From Entonaema liquescens (taxonomy: Eukaryota > Ascomycota > Sordariomycetes > Xylariales > Xylariaceae), in assembly GCA_902805475.1 (NCBI GenBank), contig CADCSX010000002.1:3596001-3660000 (forward strand): a stretch of DNA of 64,000 nucleotides, in the 5' to 3' direction. The position numbers and the translations under genes are program-made. Positions 9,219 through 20,372 of the stretch are shown in pieces. Within the stretch, counting starts at the first letter, position 1. Each line of letters opens with the position of its first letter. The notes beneath the pieces are model-generated. The model was not told where the DNA came from, made no database searches, and saw only the letters and a program-made list of their open reading frames with translations.

Positions 9219-12200
9219 GGTTGACGTGTTGATGTACAACTCGATCTGTAAGATAGGCGAATGATACGTATACCGACTTCCGGGTATGGCTTTGGTGAAT
9301 GAACGAGAGCTACTATAGGTAAGAATGGTAGTTGTTGTTGGCTTTGGATTGATACTGTTGGAAATAACTCTAGATTGAAATTGAGGTTGAACCAACTCCC
9401 TTATATGTTCGATGAGTCCTTACTTAGCAACACTATATGCAGTAGTGTAGATAACTGCCACCATATTATTACTTCTTTTATCAACCCTGCTTTGATCATC
9501 ATGGCTTCCACACTGACTTCATCGCCATGTTGATCACTTTGAATATGGACACACCAGATAGCTGTACATACACAGCATCGCAACGTGGGTCAAGGCACAG
9601 ACTAAACGCGGCATTTAGCCACCCAGCCACTACGATTAACGTCTGTACCCATCAAAATCCATTTCTAGTCATAGGTTACGAGTCCGGTTCTTCTAGTCAG
9701 CCAGTCGGAACTGATAAAATTCATGGCTGCTTATCGATGTCGGTATTTGCAAGGTATTGATATGAAAGCCCGACAGATGTTCCAATCCATTGGGACCGCC
9801 GAAGATGCGATGTTTGCACTTTCACATTACACCAATATCATATCAGCTTTTAGCGTAGAATTTACGCGTTTAGTTTACGCTTTTGGAGATCCGAGTGAGT
9901 TCTGTGGGTTGCTGTATAGGATGGTTAGATCATGTTAGATCATTTTGAGGATTATGTCCATTCCCGTTGTATGTGGAGGATTTTTCAGAACCCGTTAACA
10001 TCGTGATTTGGTCCGACAGGATTATGTGGCCCAGATCCAACATCGTTCCAGCCATTCAATTTCACACGAGGATGTCAGCTACGTATGCTGAGCTGGGGGC
10101 CATAGAAGTAAACAAGAAAATATCACACGCAAGAGGTTGACAACTTGGCGTCAACCTCTTCTTTCATAGCAAATAGCAATACATATATCTTACGTAGTGT
10201 ATCGAGCATCAAAGGCTAGAGTCAAAGGAAGCAGGTTTTTGTTTACCCCTGGTACCCCTGGACTAATCTTGGTGCTAAAGGAAAATATTTCAAGCTTATC
10301 TCTAGGCTCTACGCTAACCTTTTAGCGAGTAGGTACCTGTATTTTAGCACTATACGCCTAACGTTTTCAGACGTCCAATAGGCTATAAAAAGTTGGGGGC
10401 GCGCCTGCGGTTCCGTTTCTTCAATGAGCAAAATCTTTTCCTCAAGCTAACCCGGTGTGTATACCGTATACATTATACATACACTAGGTAACTTCACATG
10501 ACGACGTGGTATGTGGGGTACCTACTATTTAAAGCTTCGAGACCCAAGAGACCTCAACATTAATCCCTGTACACTTTACACTTTCCGTACTTATGTATAA
10601 TAACGTCCTCTGAACGACAGATCAGCTCTTTATTCGGATAACTATGTGCTAATCGTAGATAAATTTAATGGGCCGATACCGCCACCACAGCATTATACGA
10701 TAAAACCAACCAAGGAAGACGAGATGGTAGGTAGTAATTGATACCCAAATCCTGAAAACGCTAATATGTATCGCACTTCTAGAACGGTCGAAGAGATTTA
10801 GGGTTGGAGGTTTGTGAGGGGTTTGGGGGAACGAGAACACACAAAATGGGGGGTTGAGGGGGGTTAGGGGGGTTGTATACATATGCACAGTACTACCTAG
10901 ACTGACATATGCAGGTAGTTGAGAAAAATAAGCTTTCCTGCACCTATGTCGTCTAGCTTGGCAACTAATTTAGGAGGACCCTTAATACATACCTAAAGTT
11001 TAGGTTGGTTGGGTACACATACCTGTATCTACCGTTTTTTACTGCTTAAGATTTACTGGTTAACTACCTAACGGGTAACCTTGTATGTTTTGTAAACGTC
11101 GGCTGGACTTGGACATTTGTCGCGAAACAACAACTACAAGCTTAGAACATGAGATCCAAAATAGGCAGTAAGAGACAAGCTGTGTACCGGCAATTCATAG
11201 CAATATCTGCACCTGTGCGCGAGATCTACAGGCCAAGGTTACGCGGCGGCTTTTAACGTCATACCGCTGTAAGGATGGTAACGTCAGCCGCTTACGACAA
11301 TCGCAACCCTCAAAGACTCTTGATCTACTATATTATATTATTCGGATATTCTAATTTTAGTTAGGTTAGGTCGTTGATTAAGAAATGTACCTGCATGAAC
11401 TGATAGTTCAATGATAATTCATCTGTCAAACCGGTATGACAATATTCGGAGTCATTTGAAGAGGTTCGATGCGCCAAATATCTGGTCCAATAACTAGATC
11501 AACCTTCTAATATGACCTGGAGGCGATTTACTGTAGTATCAGTTACGGTCCTCTACCGGTTCCTACAAATATAAGTTCTAGGTAAGATCCTTCAGAAAGA
11601 AAATATTGTAGGATGTCGCACGGTTAATGACATCCCAACCCTAAGAGAATTGACGTCTTCTGGAGTACACTTACACGAAGGATTCCGTCTCATGCGCATC
11701 AAGTATAACAATTAGTAGGAATTATCGATTGCAACTCGAGTAATCTTAAGCTATACCGAATTAACGTGATAAAACATGTTGATCCCAGGATTATCCGAGC
11801 CGCTGAGCGTCCGGTATCTAGGATGGCGCGGCGATCGAAGAGGTGGATCGCCAAAACGCCATATCAAGTTTTCTAATACTGGTCCCTACTATTGATAGTA
11901 ACTTTACGCACATAATGTTCGACCTCTTGAATCAACTTTCGCCATTCATTCAGCGCGGTCCCGAATGTCGTCTCTTGCATGGGTTTAGAGGAATGCGGTC
12001 GACTCGATCCAAACGCATTATTACGCAATCATTGAAGCGGTTATCTACCTGCAAAAACACGATCGATCTTGCCAGGAGCCTGAATTTGGCCAGTCTATCA
12101 CCCGATCAGGATGCTTATGAATTTCTTTCACAGCACTGATTCGTGGGGGTGGGCTCCGAATAGGCACATTTTGGGATCAGCGGCAAGTTTCAGCTCCAAG

Positions 12201-12371
12201 CCATATCGTTCACCAGGATGAACATCAACGTAGGCCACAAATCCCAGCGAATATTCCAATTTACGATATATATATCTGTGTTTAGTCACTATTTATCAGG
12301 ACCAGATCCTTAAATCCGGAAACTGAGCATCGTACCTATATAAACACTATCAACAAGCCAACCTATCGCCA
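9219..12371. other. Intergenic region of about 3.1 kb
   Basis: No supported gene. ORFs at 9723-9938 and 11843-12139 have no recognisable motif, and the latter opens with GTG rather than ATG. G-rich stretches lie at 10800-10870. Several AT-rich blocks are present. Confidence 0.55.
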
Positions 12372-14278
12372 TCAGACTGACAGCAGCTCATGGTTCCGCA
12401 GCCTCACATGCACTGGCATGCCATCCTTCGGGTGGACTGGCCCATCCCCTACACCGTACAAGCGTCCACCATTTACAACATGAGTAGGAGTTGCTTTGGG
12501 ACCCCTGATATAAAGAGTTAGGTTAGTATTCGGAGACATAACTACTTCCAAGGTGATGTAGTAAAGTTGGAGTACTCACTGCTTCTCATCCCACTCATCC
12601 CATGCCTCCTCGAAGTCAAACGTGCGTGCTATGAGCACAGAGACAAGTCTTAATTCAACCATCGCCAGTTCCATCCCCACACAGTTCCTCGGTCCTAGAG
12701 AAAACGGTACCCAAGCTTCCTTAGTAGCAACGTATAGTGGATCACCCTCGGCGGCCATCCAACGCTCTGGCACAAACTCGTTGGGTCGTGGCCAGTAATC
12801 AGGATTGCGCTGTATTCCGGGTGTCCCCACCCAGGGTCCAAAGCCCTCCATAGGATACCTAGTCGGCGATCCTGGGACGGTGACAGAAAACCCTGGGATA
12901 CTTTCGCTGTCACGAACGGTCGCTGCTAGAGGGTGCAATCTTAGGGTCTCCTTGATGACGCCCAGAGTATACGGGAGCGAGTACAGGAGATGAGGCGACG
13001 CGATCAAAACATCCATGGCTTTCTCCGGGTCAGTCCCCAGAACGGAATCATGCTCAGCCCGTAGCTTCGCTAAGCAATCCGGATTGTCTTGCAGTAGCTT
13101 TACCATGAAGCAGATCGTCGAGGAAGTCGTATCGTGGCCGGCAAACATAAACGCTTTCAGATTTGATATGAGCCTGTCGATAAACTCGGGATCGAGTGTT
13201 CCTCTAAAAGCGCCCGCTTTTTCCTTGTCGATATACTTCATCGCAAGGTCGACGATTGTTTTCTTTTGGCTAGAATTAACGTCGGATTGTAACCTCCTCT
13301 CTATCTGAGGAAGTAGGAAATCGCGCATAGCCTTGTTGTTCCGTTCGATAGACGCTCGATACCAAAGGAACCGGATGTAATATAACGCGTCTGCGGACTT
13401 TGATAGCTTCCCCATCAGCTCAATTTGGTTCACCAGAGCATCCTTGAACGGACTACTTGACGGATTTGACTGCTCATGTAATCGCAGATCTCTATCTTGT
13501 GTCAGTACACAGAAATATACAACTAGGACTAGTCATGTTTATACTAACATTGATGCTCTCACAATGATGTCGAAAGTTAGATTTATCGTTTTCTTCTCAA
13601 GCTGGAAAACTGGACCCCACTCCCCTCCTTTACCAGCCAGATCTTTAAGTCCATTCGCGAATATCTGGGCCTCTTCAATGAGCTCCGGGAGAAGGGCTGT
13701 CAAGTTCCGTTGGCTGAAGCCGGGGTTAAACATGGACCGCCATGTCTTCCATAATTCGCCTTCTGTAGAGACGATATCCAGGTTCTCGGTCAGCGGTAGC
13801 ATATAATCGGTGGAGACACGGTCCTTCGGCAGACTCTTGATCTGGGTGCACTGTGCCGCAGCCACGGGGTCAAACATAAGCGCAAGGGACCTCGACATGG
13901 GCCACAGGTCCAAGTAGATCACCGGCGGTAGTTTATCATGGCCTGGGAAGTATTTCTCGACATTTGCGCCGAGCCAGTAATGAAATTCGTATATATTAAC
14001 ATCTGGAGGGTGGGTTGCATGATAAGCCACAAAGATGGGAAGATGGCCGAATAATAACGAATGTGGTAGTACCGGCTTGGGTTAACAGGTACCTATTAGT
14101 TCGGAGTCCTACTATTTCGCTTAATAATTGGTTTGGTTGGACTTACGATTCCTTGGGCCTTTAAACTTCTCACCCGACTGCGTTCAATGTATGTTCTGTA
14201 CAGGAACCGTAGCACAACGACGGTGAGCAGGAAGTAAAAGCCCCGCACGATTGGTAACATGACATCAGCCCTCGCCAT
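12372..14278 (-). CDS. Cytochrome P450 monooxygenase (P450 no. 1)
   Basis: Four exons with phase-consistent introns: 14147-14278, 13549-14075, 12580-13491 and 12372-12504, giving 567 residues. The N-terminus has a membrane anchor (residues 8-28) of a microsomal P450 and then an Arg-rich stretch. Visible hallmarks are the C-helix WKTWR, the I-helix FAGHDTTSS (oxygen activation), the K-helix KETLRLHP (ExxR), FVPERWM, and the heme loop FSLGPRNCVGME with the cysteine ligand. The last exon (GPKATPTHVVNGGRLYGVG) completes the usual C-terminal beta region. Overall it resembles fungal P450s of the AflN/StcS type, but I cannot assign a CYP family or substrate. No polyketide synthase or other backbone gene is next to it. 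All catalytic motifs are intact. Confidence 0.88.
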
Positions 14279-15224
14279 GCTGTGCCTTAAAGCTATCTCA
14301 AAGTGGCTTGAAATGCGGGTGTATAGAGTTAAGATCCAGCCATGAGTATATGACCTAAGATAGGTACGAAAATATTCACCGACTTATTTGATTTTCTATT
14401 TGCAGAAACCGATAATAATAGACTTTATAGAAGGGGATAGAGATTTCTGAAACTCTCGGTTCTTTATTAATCCCTAGATTATACGGGTTCCTCGTTATAT
14501 AAATAAAGACTCCCTTGCTTTTTTCCTATTATTACCAACCATTCTACACAGAAGTGCTGTATAGTGGTTACAAGGTAGTAACTTATTAAGCCAATAACAG
14601 GTAACCAACCAATCGATGTCTGTAACATTTCTCTCTTTGCTTATATATCCGATTTAAGTACCAAGCCATCTATGCAAGACGCAGCACGAATCAGACCCAA
14701 GAACCAAGGAATGAAGTGTGGATGTGCATGATGAAGGAGGAAAATGTATCGTGCTCAAGGGACAGATAAAAGATCACTGAGACTAAGAATGGTTGGCGCG
14801 TCCCGATACGAATACGTACGCGATGGTGCATTGCATCTCTACGGTGAACTAACAAGGGGCCATGCTTTCTGGCTCTCTACCTTTGACCAGTAACAGCTGA
14901 ATTTATGTAATACCCCGCGAGCCCTAAAACATCGCCTCGTATCCCCCCTGGAACGGGGAAACAGTCCGACTATCGTTCCCAGCGAATCGCAAACTCCATA
15001 TTATAAATTTCTCTATTTTATTTGCCCCATTACCACATAGATACAAGTGGAATAGGAATCTGGTTACTTAAGAATAGCAGTATCGCAAGCTAGAGTTTAT
15101 CCTTAGGCCGATGCATGTGCCTACCGGGAATACCCTCCGCTCAGTCTCGACTCGGCTTCGGACTCATAAATGCACGCCGCCCCGAGATACTCGGGATACA
15201 TATTCTTCCACGCCACACTTCATC
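14279..15224. other. Intergenic, no gene seen
   Basis: Lies between the promoter of P450 no. 1 and the 3' end of the DUF1996 gene. The 14380-14560 part is AT-rich. No ORF with content. Confidence 0.6.
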
Positions 15225-15570
15225 TTAGTATTTCTTCGATATTTGGGGGCTTCCGGGGATTTCAGTCAACCCTAGACACGGACACATTTGTCAGCTTCGA
15301 AATATCCAAGATTCCCCAGGCCTCTCTGATAGGAAGGTAGGTAGGTAAACTCACAAGAATCGATGTCCTCTTGGACCGTCCTGTTAACCTTGCACTTGTT
15401 CTGGTTGGCGATTGACTGCGTGGTCAAGGTAGGGCAGGTGACGTAACAGGGGGTGTCCATAGTCCTTTGCAGAGCATCGCCTTTCCAGCCGAAGAGATAG
15501 TCGCCGTGGCTGCCGTAGCCAGTGCTACATGTCGGTGTCAGTTAATCCCTCGATTATTGTCCGGATGTGG

Positions 15571-15601
<31 letters not shown>

Positions 15602-16636
15602 ACTGGTCACCCATGCTCCAGACAAAAGGTTGGGATCCGTCCTCGGGCCATTCCTTGGGGTCGTTAAATCTTCGCGGTGGTTATGGTTAACAGGTGGAAC
15701 ATAACTGGCATAAGAAGCGATACTTACTGGCGAGTATCCCAGATAGTCTCATACATGAGCTGGGGAACGGGGACGGGGTGACTGTCAGGGCACGGGCCTT
15801 GCGAATCGAACGTGCCGCTAGCTGGGTACGCCATGTGGCTCATGTGGTCCACGGTGTCGAGATTCTTTCCGTCCCAGCAACTACTCCATGTTAGCGCGGC
15901 CAGCCTACAAGTTTAGTACGCATATGCGTGGTCAACTCACGTCGGGAAACGAATATTTGCCATTATACCCGCCGGGCATGGCTTGTTGGGAAGGTTCTTG
16001 GTCTCGGGGAAGCGAGTAGTCATGTCCTGCAGACAAGTATAGGTGACTTGCTTGTATTTGGTGGCTTCCTCGGCAGTTCGGGCCATCGCGTCGCCGACAA
16101 GCATACGGAATCCCTAAAATTATTGAGCCCTACTCGTCCCGATATCCTATCGAGGGCAAGGAGGCGTCTTACAGGCTTGAAGGCTGTGACCTTAGATCGT
16201 TGCTGGTAGTCGGATAAGCCGTTCTGCATATAGTAGACGGTCATACCACCCTCAGCACCGTCGAAGCCAACGTTTGGTCGGATAGGCACGCGCTTAAAGG
16301 TGCCGTTACGGGCTCGGAAGAAAAGCACGGCGGTCCAATAGTTCGAAGTGTCCTCGGTGAACTGACAGGTCGTGCAAGTGGACTCGCCGGGCATGTCTTT
16401 AGCAGGGTCCATGGTCACATTAAGTGAGTTCTACGTGGATTAGCTTTATATCTACGTGTCTAGCTAGGCCGGCTACGACTTACGCCACCGATGATCTGGT
16501 GTAGATGCGGCGAGGGTGCCACGCCTGGATTCACCAACGGGTCGATGCGGTCAACCACGAGCTGGGAGCATGAAAAGCGAATTAGCGCGCTTGCTGGCGC
16601 GACTAACGCCAGCGCGGCGAGCGAAGTCAATTGCAT
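15225..16636 (-). CDS. Secreted DUF1996-domain protein (seven exons)
   Basis: Hand-spliced model from the ATG at 16636 to TAA at 15225. Exon 1 carries a signal peptide (MQLTSLAALALVAPASA) and the DUF1996 opening: IRFSCSQLVVDRIDPLVNPG, then SPHLHQIIGG. Later exons give STCTTCQFTEDTSNYWTA, GFRMLVGDA, a conserved CWDGKNLDTVDHMSHMAYP block, and HTGYGSHGDYLFGWKGDALQ across the fifth intron; the last short exon ends WLTEIPGSP. Introns are 50-90 nt with GTAAGT, GTAAGA or GTGAGT donors. DUF1996 proteins are abundant secreted fungal proteins, sometimes with a C-terminal WSC domain (absent here); their biochemical role is not established. Intron 5 contains a trinucleotide microsatellite that runs into the donor site. 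Confidence 0.85.
15571..15600. repeat. (ACT)10 / (AGT)10 microsatellite in a DUF1996 intron
   Basis: Ten perfect ACT units on the plus strand. On the coding strand they read AGT and overlap the end of the GTAAGT donor whose first base is at 15603. Confidence 0.92.
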
Positions 16637-18239
16637 TTTGCTCGCTTCACTTTAGGTTGGTGGTCCGGCGATCGTCGTATGAATAAGAGTAGTAGCCGTA
16701 GACGGGGTCTGTAAGACAAGAGGGTCGCGGCAGGCTCAGTGTTTTTATCCATTATTAGGACCGCACTCCTGCAAGATGGCCCGGTTAGCTACCCCAGCAT
16801 AGTGAATAATAATAGGACCAAGAATATTACATAAGGTAATAAACCATGAGGCTTAGGCTTTAGTTACATTCTATATTTTGGTCACGACGCAATTGGCCAG
16901 TCGCTAGTTCAGTACTACTTTGTCAAAAGGGGGAACGGATGGTGGCAACTTGAAGGGAGCTCAGCAATGTTTCCAACTGCCGTGTATAGGTCCAGTATAC
17001 TGTCCCCAATATTTCCGAATATGTCAAGATTGATATTAACCGGCGTAGGGTAGGTTCAGTTGGTTATAGCCTCCAGAACCCCATGGGGTTCAGAAATGGC
17101 CGCACCAATCAAGAGGACCATATTAGAAAATATCCTAGGATATAAACCAAGGGTCGAAAGTCTCTGCATTAAATAATCTTGGCTGAGATATATGCGTACC
17201 TGGTTGTCTTCTCTTTATACGAGTCTTATGTACTATGGAGAGGGTAACTCTTTTCGGAGAAATCAAAGTAATTGAGACTATCTAGTCCACTTTCAAGAAC
17301 TTCCTCGAGATTTCATGACGCAAGTATTTCAAACGGAGGCGCCGATAATAAGATAAGCATTCAGAGTAAAAGAAGAAAAAAAAAGGGAGGGGGGAAGGGA
17401 AGGGATGCTTAAGCGTTCAATGCCAACACAGATAGAGCTTTTAAATTCAATATGAGTAAAGGGTGACTCATTTATGGCCGACAAGCTTTCTCGATATCAT
17501 TGGCTTATTTGGGAATCCAAGCATCTCATTCGAGAGATATCGTATAAATTCGGTCCTTCGCATATTATTGAAGATAGATTGATGCAGACGGCCGTTAAAC
17601 TTGTCACATGAAATCGCTACCGAAATGTATATCTACCTTGGACGAGATTTCTACATGACTAGGTATCTAAGAGCACGTCGCTCAGGAGCGCGCTTAATAT
17701 ATTGATCCATGTGAAGCGCGAAAATATATTGGACCAAGCGTCTAGACGCAAGGGGATGATTCCAAATTAACTGCCCCTTAAGCGCGACCGAGGTAACGAA
17801 ACTCTTCCTGACGAATTATCTAAGGCGGCGTAACCTTCCGTCATCTAATATAACTCTAAGAGCTAGGCCGTATAGTTAACCTAACAAGATACGATGTCAT
17901 GAATATTTACCCTATTTCGCTTGTTAAGGCGCCATTGTTAAAACAGGTACGCGGGCAGATCAATACAAACGCTTCATTGATACACCTATTCGATCAAGAG
18001 AAAGGAGGTATAAGCCAATTCAACTATGAAAGAACCCTTTCCGGCGGCATAACAACGAGACCAGAGAGAACTACGGGTTTAAGAAAACTTTAATACACTC
18101 GATTTCCTATGATGACAGACAACAAGATAACAAGTAAGATATAACTACCTAGGTACATAACGCCCAACCAGCAAGACTTAAGAAACTAGCAACTCTAAGG
18201 AACCCCCCGTGACCCAACCATATTCTTGGTTAATCTAGC
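16637..18239. other. Intergenic, no gene seen
   Basis: Contains the DUF1996 promoter and a purine-rich tract at 17374-17404. A 64-codon plus-strand ORF (17899-18093) starts with ATG but shows no signal peptide, domain or family resemblance. Confidence 0.55.
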
Positions 18240-18754
18240 TTATTCCTGTCTTGGAATCGTGCACGCACAGAATCTGATTAGGAGGAGTTAGTTCCCATGT
18301 GACGTCAAGTAAAAGGAGCTACTACTGGAGAGCCTTACTTTGCAACCCGGCCCTGGACACACTTGGGCTCTCTCTGAGGCATCTGCTGCGTGCAGGCAAG
18401 GTGTGCGCAATCAGCAACAGTTTTGCAAGGCTGGCGAGGGTTGGCAGTTCCGGTTGGTTGAGGATAACTCGTCGGGTGTGGCCTGTGATGGCCGGGTAGG
18501 TGAACGCTAGTCGGATGAGGGGGGTACGGTTCCCCAGTAGGTTGATGGTGATATTGCCATGTCGAGTGCTCTGGCAGAACGATAGGGGGACTGGCTTCTC
18601 TCCCTGCACAGTTCCTATTAGCATCTATTTATCAAATTAGATGAATGACTTGGGATCGCATACGCCACTCTGGTATATTGTAAGGCAGTTCAGCCTGGAC
18701 ACCTGCTAAGCAGACGCCTACGATGATAGAGACTAAGGATGTGGAGGTTTTCAT
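18240..18754 (-). CDS. Secreted protein with PHPT-rich linker and six-cysteine C-terminal domain (three exons)
   Basis: Hand-built 129-residue model. Exon 1 (18664-18754) encodes the signal peptide MKTSTSLVSIIVGVCLAGVQA. Intron 1 has donor GTATGC and acceptor TGCAG with a CTAAT branch site. Exon 2 (18339-18603) begins with an Arg-Arg pair (residues 31-32) and carries a His/Pro-rich linker with QPTGEP, PHPTSV, PHPTSY and PQPTGT. Intron 2 has donor GTAAGG, branch site CTAAC and acceptor ATCAG; exon 3 is 18240-18273. The tail has cysteines at 90, 96, 101, 112, 121 and 123 (C-x5-C-x4-C-x10-C-x8-C-x-C), a spacing seen in small disulfide-rich secreted domains. Without intron 2 the protein would stop 10 residues earlier and lose the last two cysteines. 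The PHPT(G/S) motif is shared with the repeat protein at 8469-9218. Function unknown. Confidence 0.62.
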
Positions 18755-20372
18755 TTTTACTTATTGTAATAGTTGATAACCTGAGAGTAAGGAGGTGAGG
18801 TTGGTTCAATGGGGTTCGCCCGAAGTTGCTATGGTGTTACAGTCGAACGAAATATCATTTTTTTGAGGAAGATGGATGACCTTTAAATAAACGAACTTCA
18901 TACCAAACTTCTAAAGATGAGCTGTAAATCGTCCTAATAATTTCAACATACTCAGCATACAAAGAGGAAGAAAGTGCAATGCTGTCAGAAAGCATCCGAA
19001 TAGTCTTGCCATCCAGATTTCGTACTTAGTCATGCAGATGGCTTCTGCATAATCCTCCTGGGATTGCATTCCCTGCTACGATCGGCACATTGTAGATCGT
19101 TCCCGCTGCTAGCTGAGTGCCTTGCATCAGCAGCTGTCAGCCCATCCCGTCGACCTAGCCTCCTTATTCGGAATCACCTAGGCTTGACAGAGCGCCATGT
19201 TAGAAGACACGGGCGGACTTATTGATAAGTTGACGAGTCCTGACCGAACTCCTACAGACATCTTGCAGTGAGTAGAGTGCTGGCTGACGAATTCATCAAA
19301 AGCAAACAACACCAGACGGTCATTAAAGTGGCTAGGCTGATTTGGCGTCTTCGTGATACCGCAACGTCATGCAAAGGCGTACCTGAGCCACGTTTGGTAT
19401 AAGGAGAATGGAGGGGTCGAGATATTCCCACCAAGCCATTAGCAAACAGGCACTTAGCTTTCTGCTCAAAACTTGATTCCGTATTCCTCTTCTACTCACA
19501 TCCTATAGCTTAGAGGTTCAATCTACTAAGATTTATTGACATTTACTTTAATGATTTTACTGGTAGACGTCAAAAGGTGTCATTAGGAAGAGAAAAGGAT
19601 TGAGCTACACATCCCATCCGATTGGGACCCCCGCGCTTTTTAGGAACATGGGTTCGCCCCCATCCATCCCATCCCCTACGCACAGACACTTATGCACGCG
19701 TGCGAGAAGCAAAGAAGATCTGTTCTATCTTTAAGATCTTGCTAAATAAAACTCAGCAATGATATCACTCTCGCTGCATGCTCCCTTTCTAAGGCCCCTT
19801 TCAAATAATACATCCTCATGGTCTTCAGTATAACTTATAGACGAGCTGTGCAGAATACCAGATATCGTGCAAGCTTTCATATTGCACTATCCTTTTTATT
19901 CGAGGGTATTCTTCTAGTTTCAATACGTCATGCTGCGATATCCATCACATGCGTAAACGTCAGCCGTCAGCTTAGTTAGGAAATACTACGCCAGAATATT
20001 CAGCCTCATCCATATAACTAGGGCATTGGATACGTTATCTTAGGTATTGTCATTGTAAACCCGCGTATATTGGACAATCCCGACCGTTATTCTTATCTCA
20101 ACTCATACTTCATTCAATGCACTTCAAACCCCGGAATACCACATTAAGCCAAGTCTCATCCACTGATGAGATCGACATCAGCGATCGACACCAGGCTGCT
20201 GACAGGTAGGTGTTCATCGCTACGATTCTCTAGCACGGCCGGCGATCATTAAATCATATGAGGATATATTTATATAATTAGGCACACGACTTATACAACC
20301 TTCTCTCAACTCCATGTCCACCCCAAATCCCATTATGTATTCTCTTCAGCTACTGTACGCTTAGCCAGGTAC
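18755..20372. other. Intergenic, no gene seen
   Basis: Separates the secreted-protein promoter from the 3' end of the long kinase gene. No ORF with recognisable content; a 60-codon minus ORF at 19252-19434 has no motif. Confidence 0.6.

Noticed and set aside
11843..12139. 98-codon plus-strand ORF
   Set aside because: Opens with GTG, has no family resemblance and sits in otherwise non-coding DNA.
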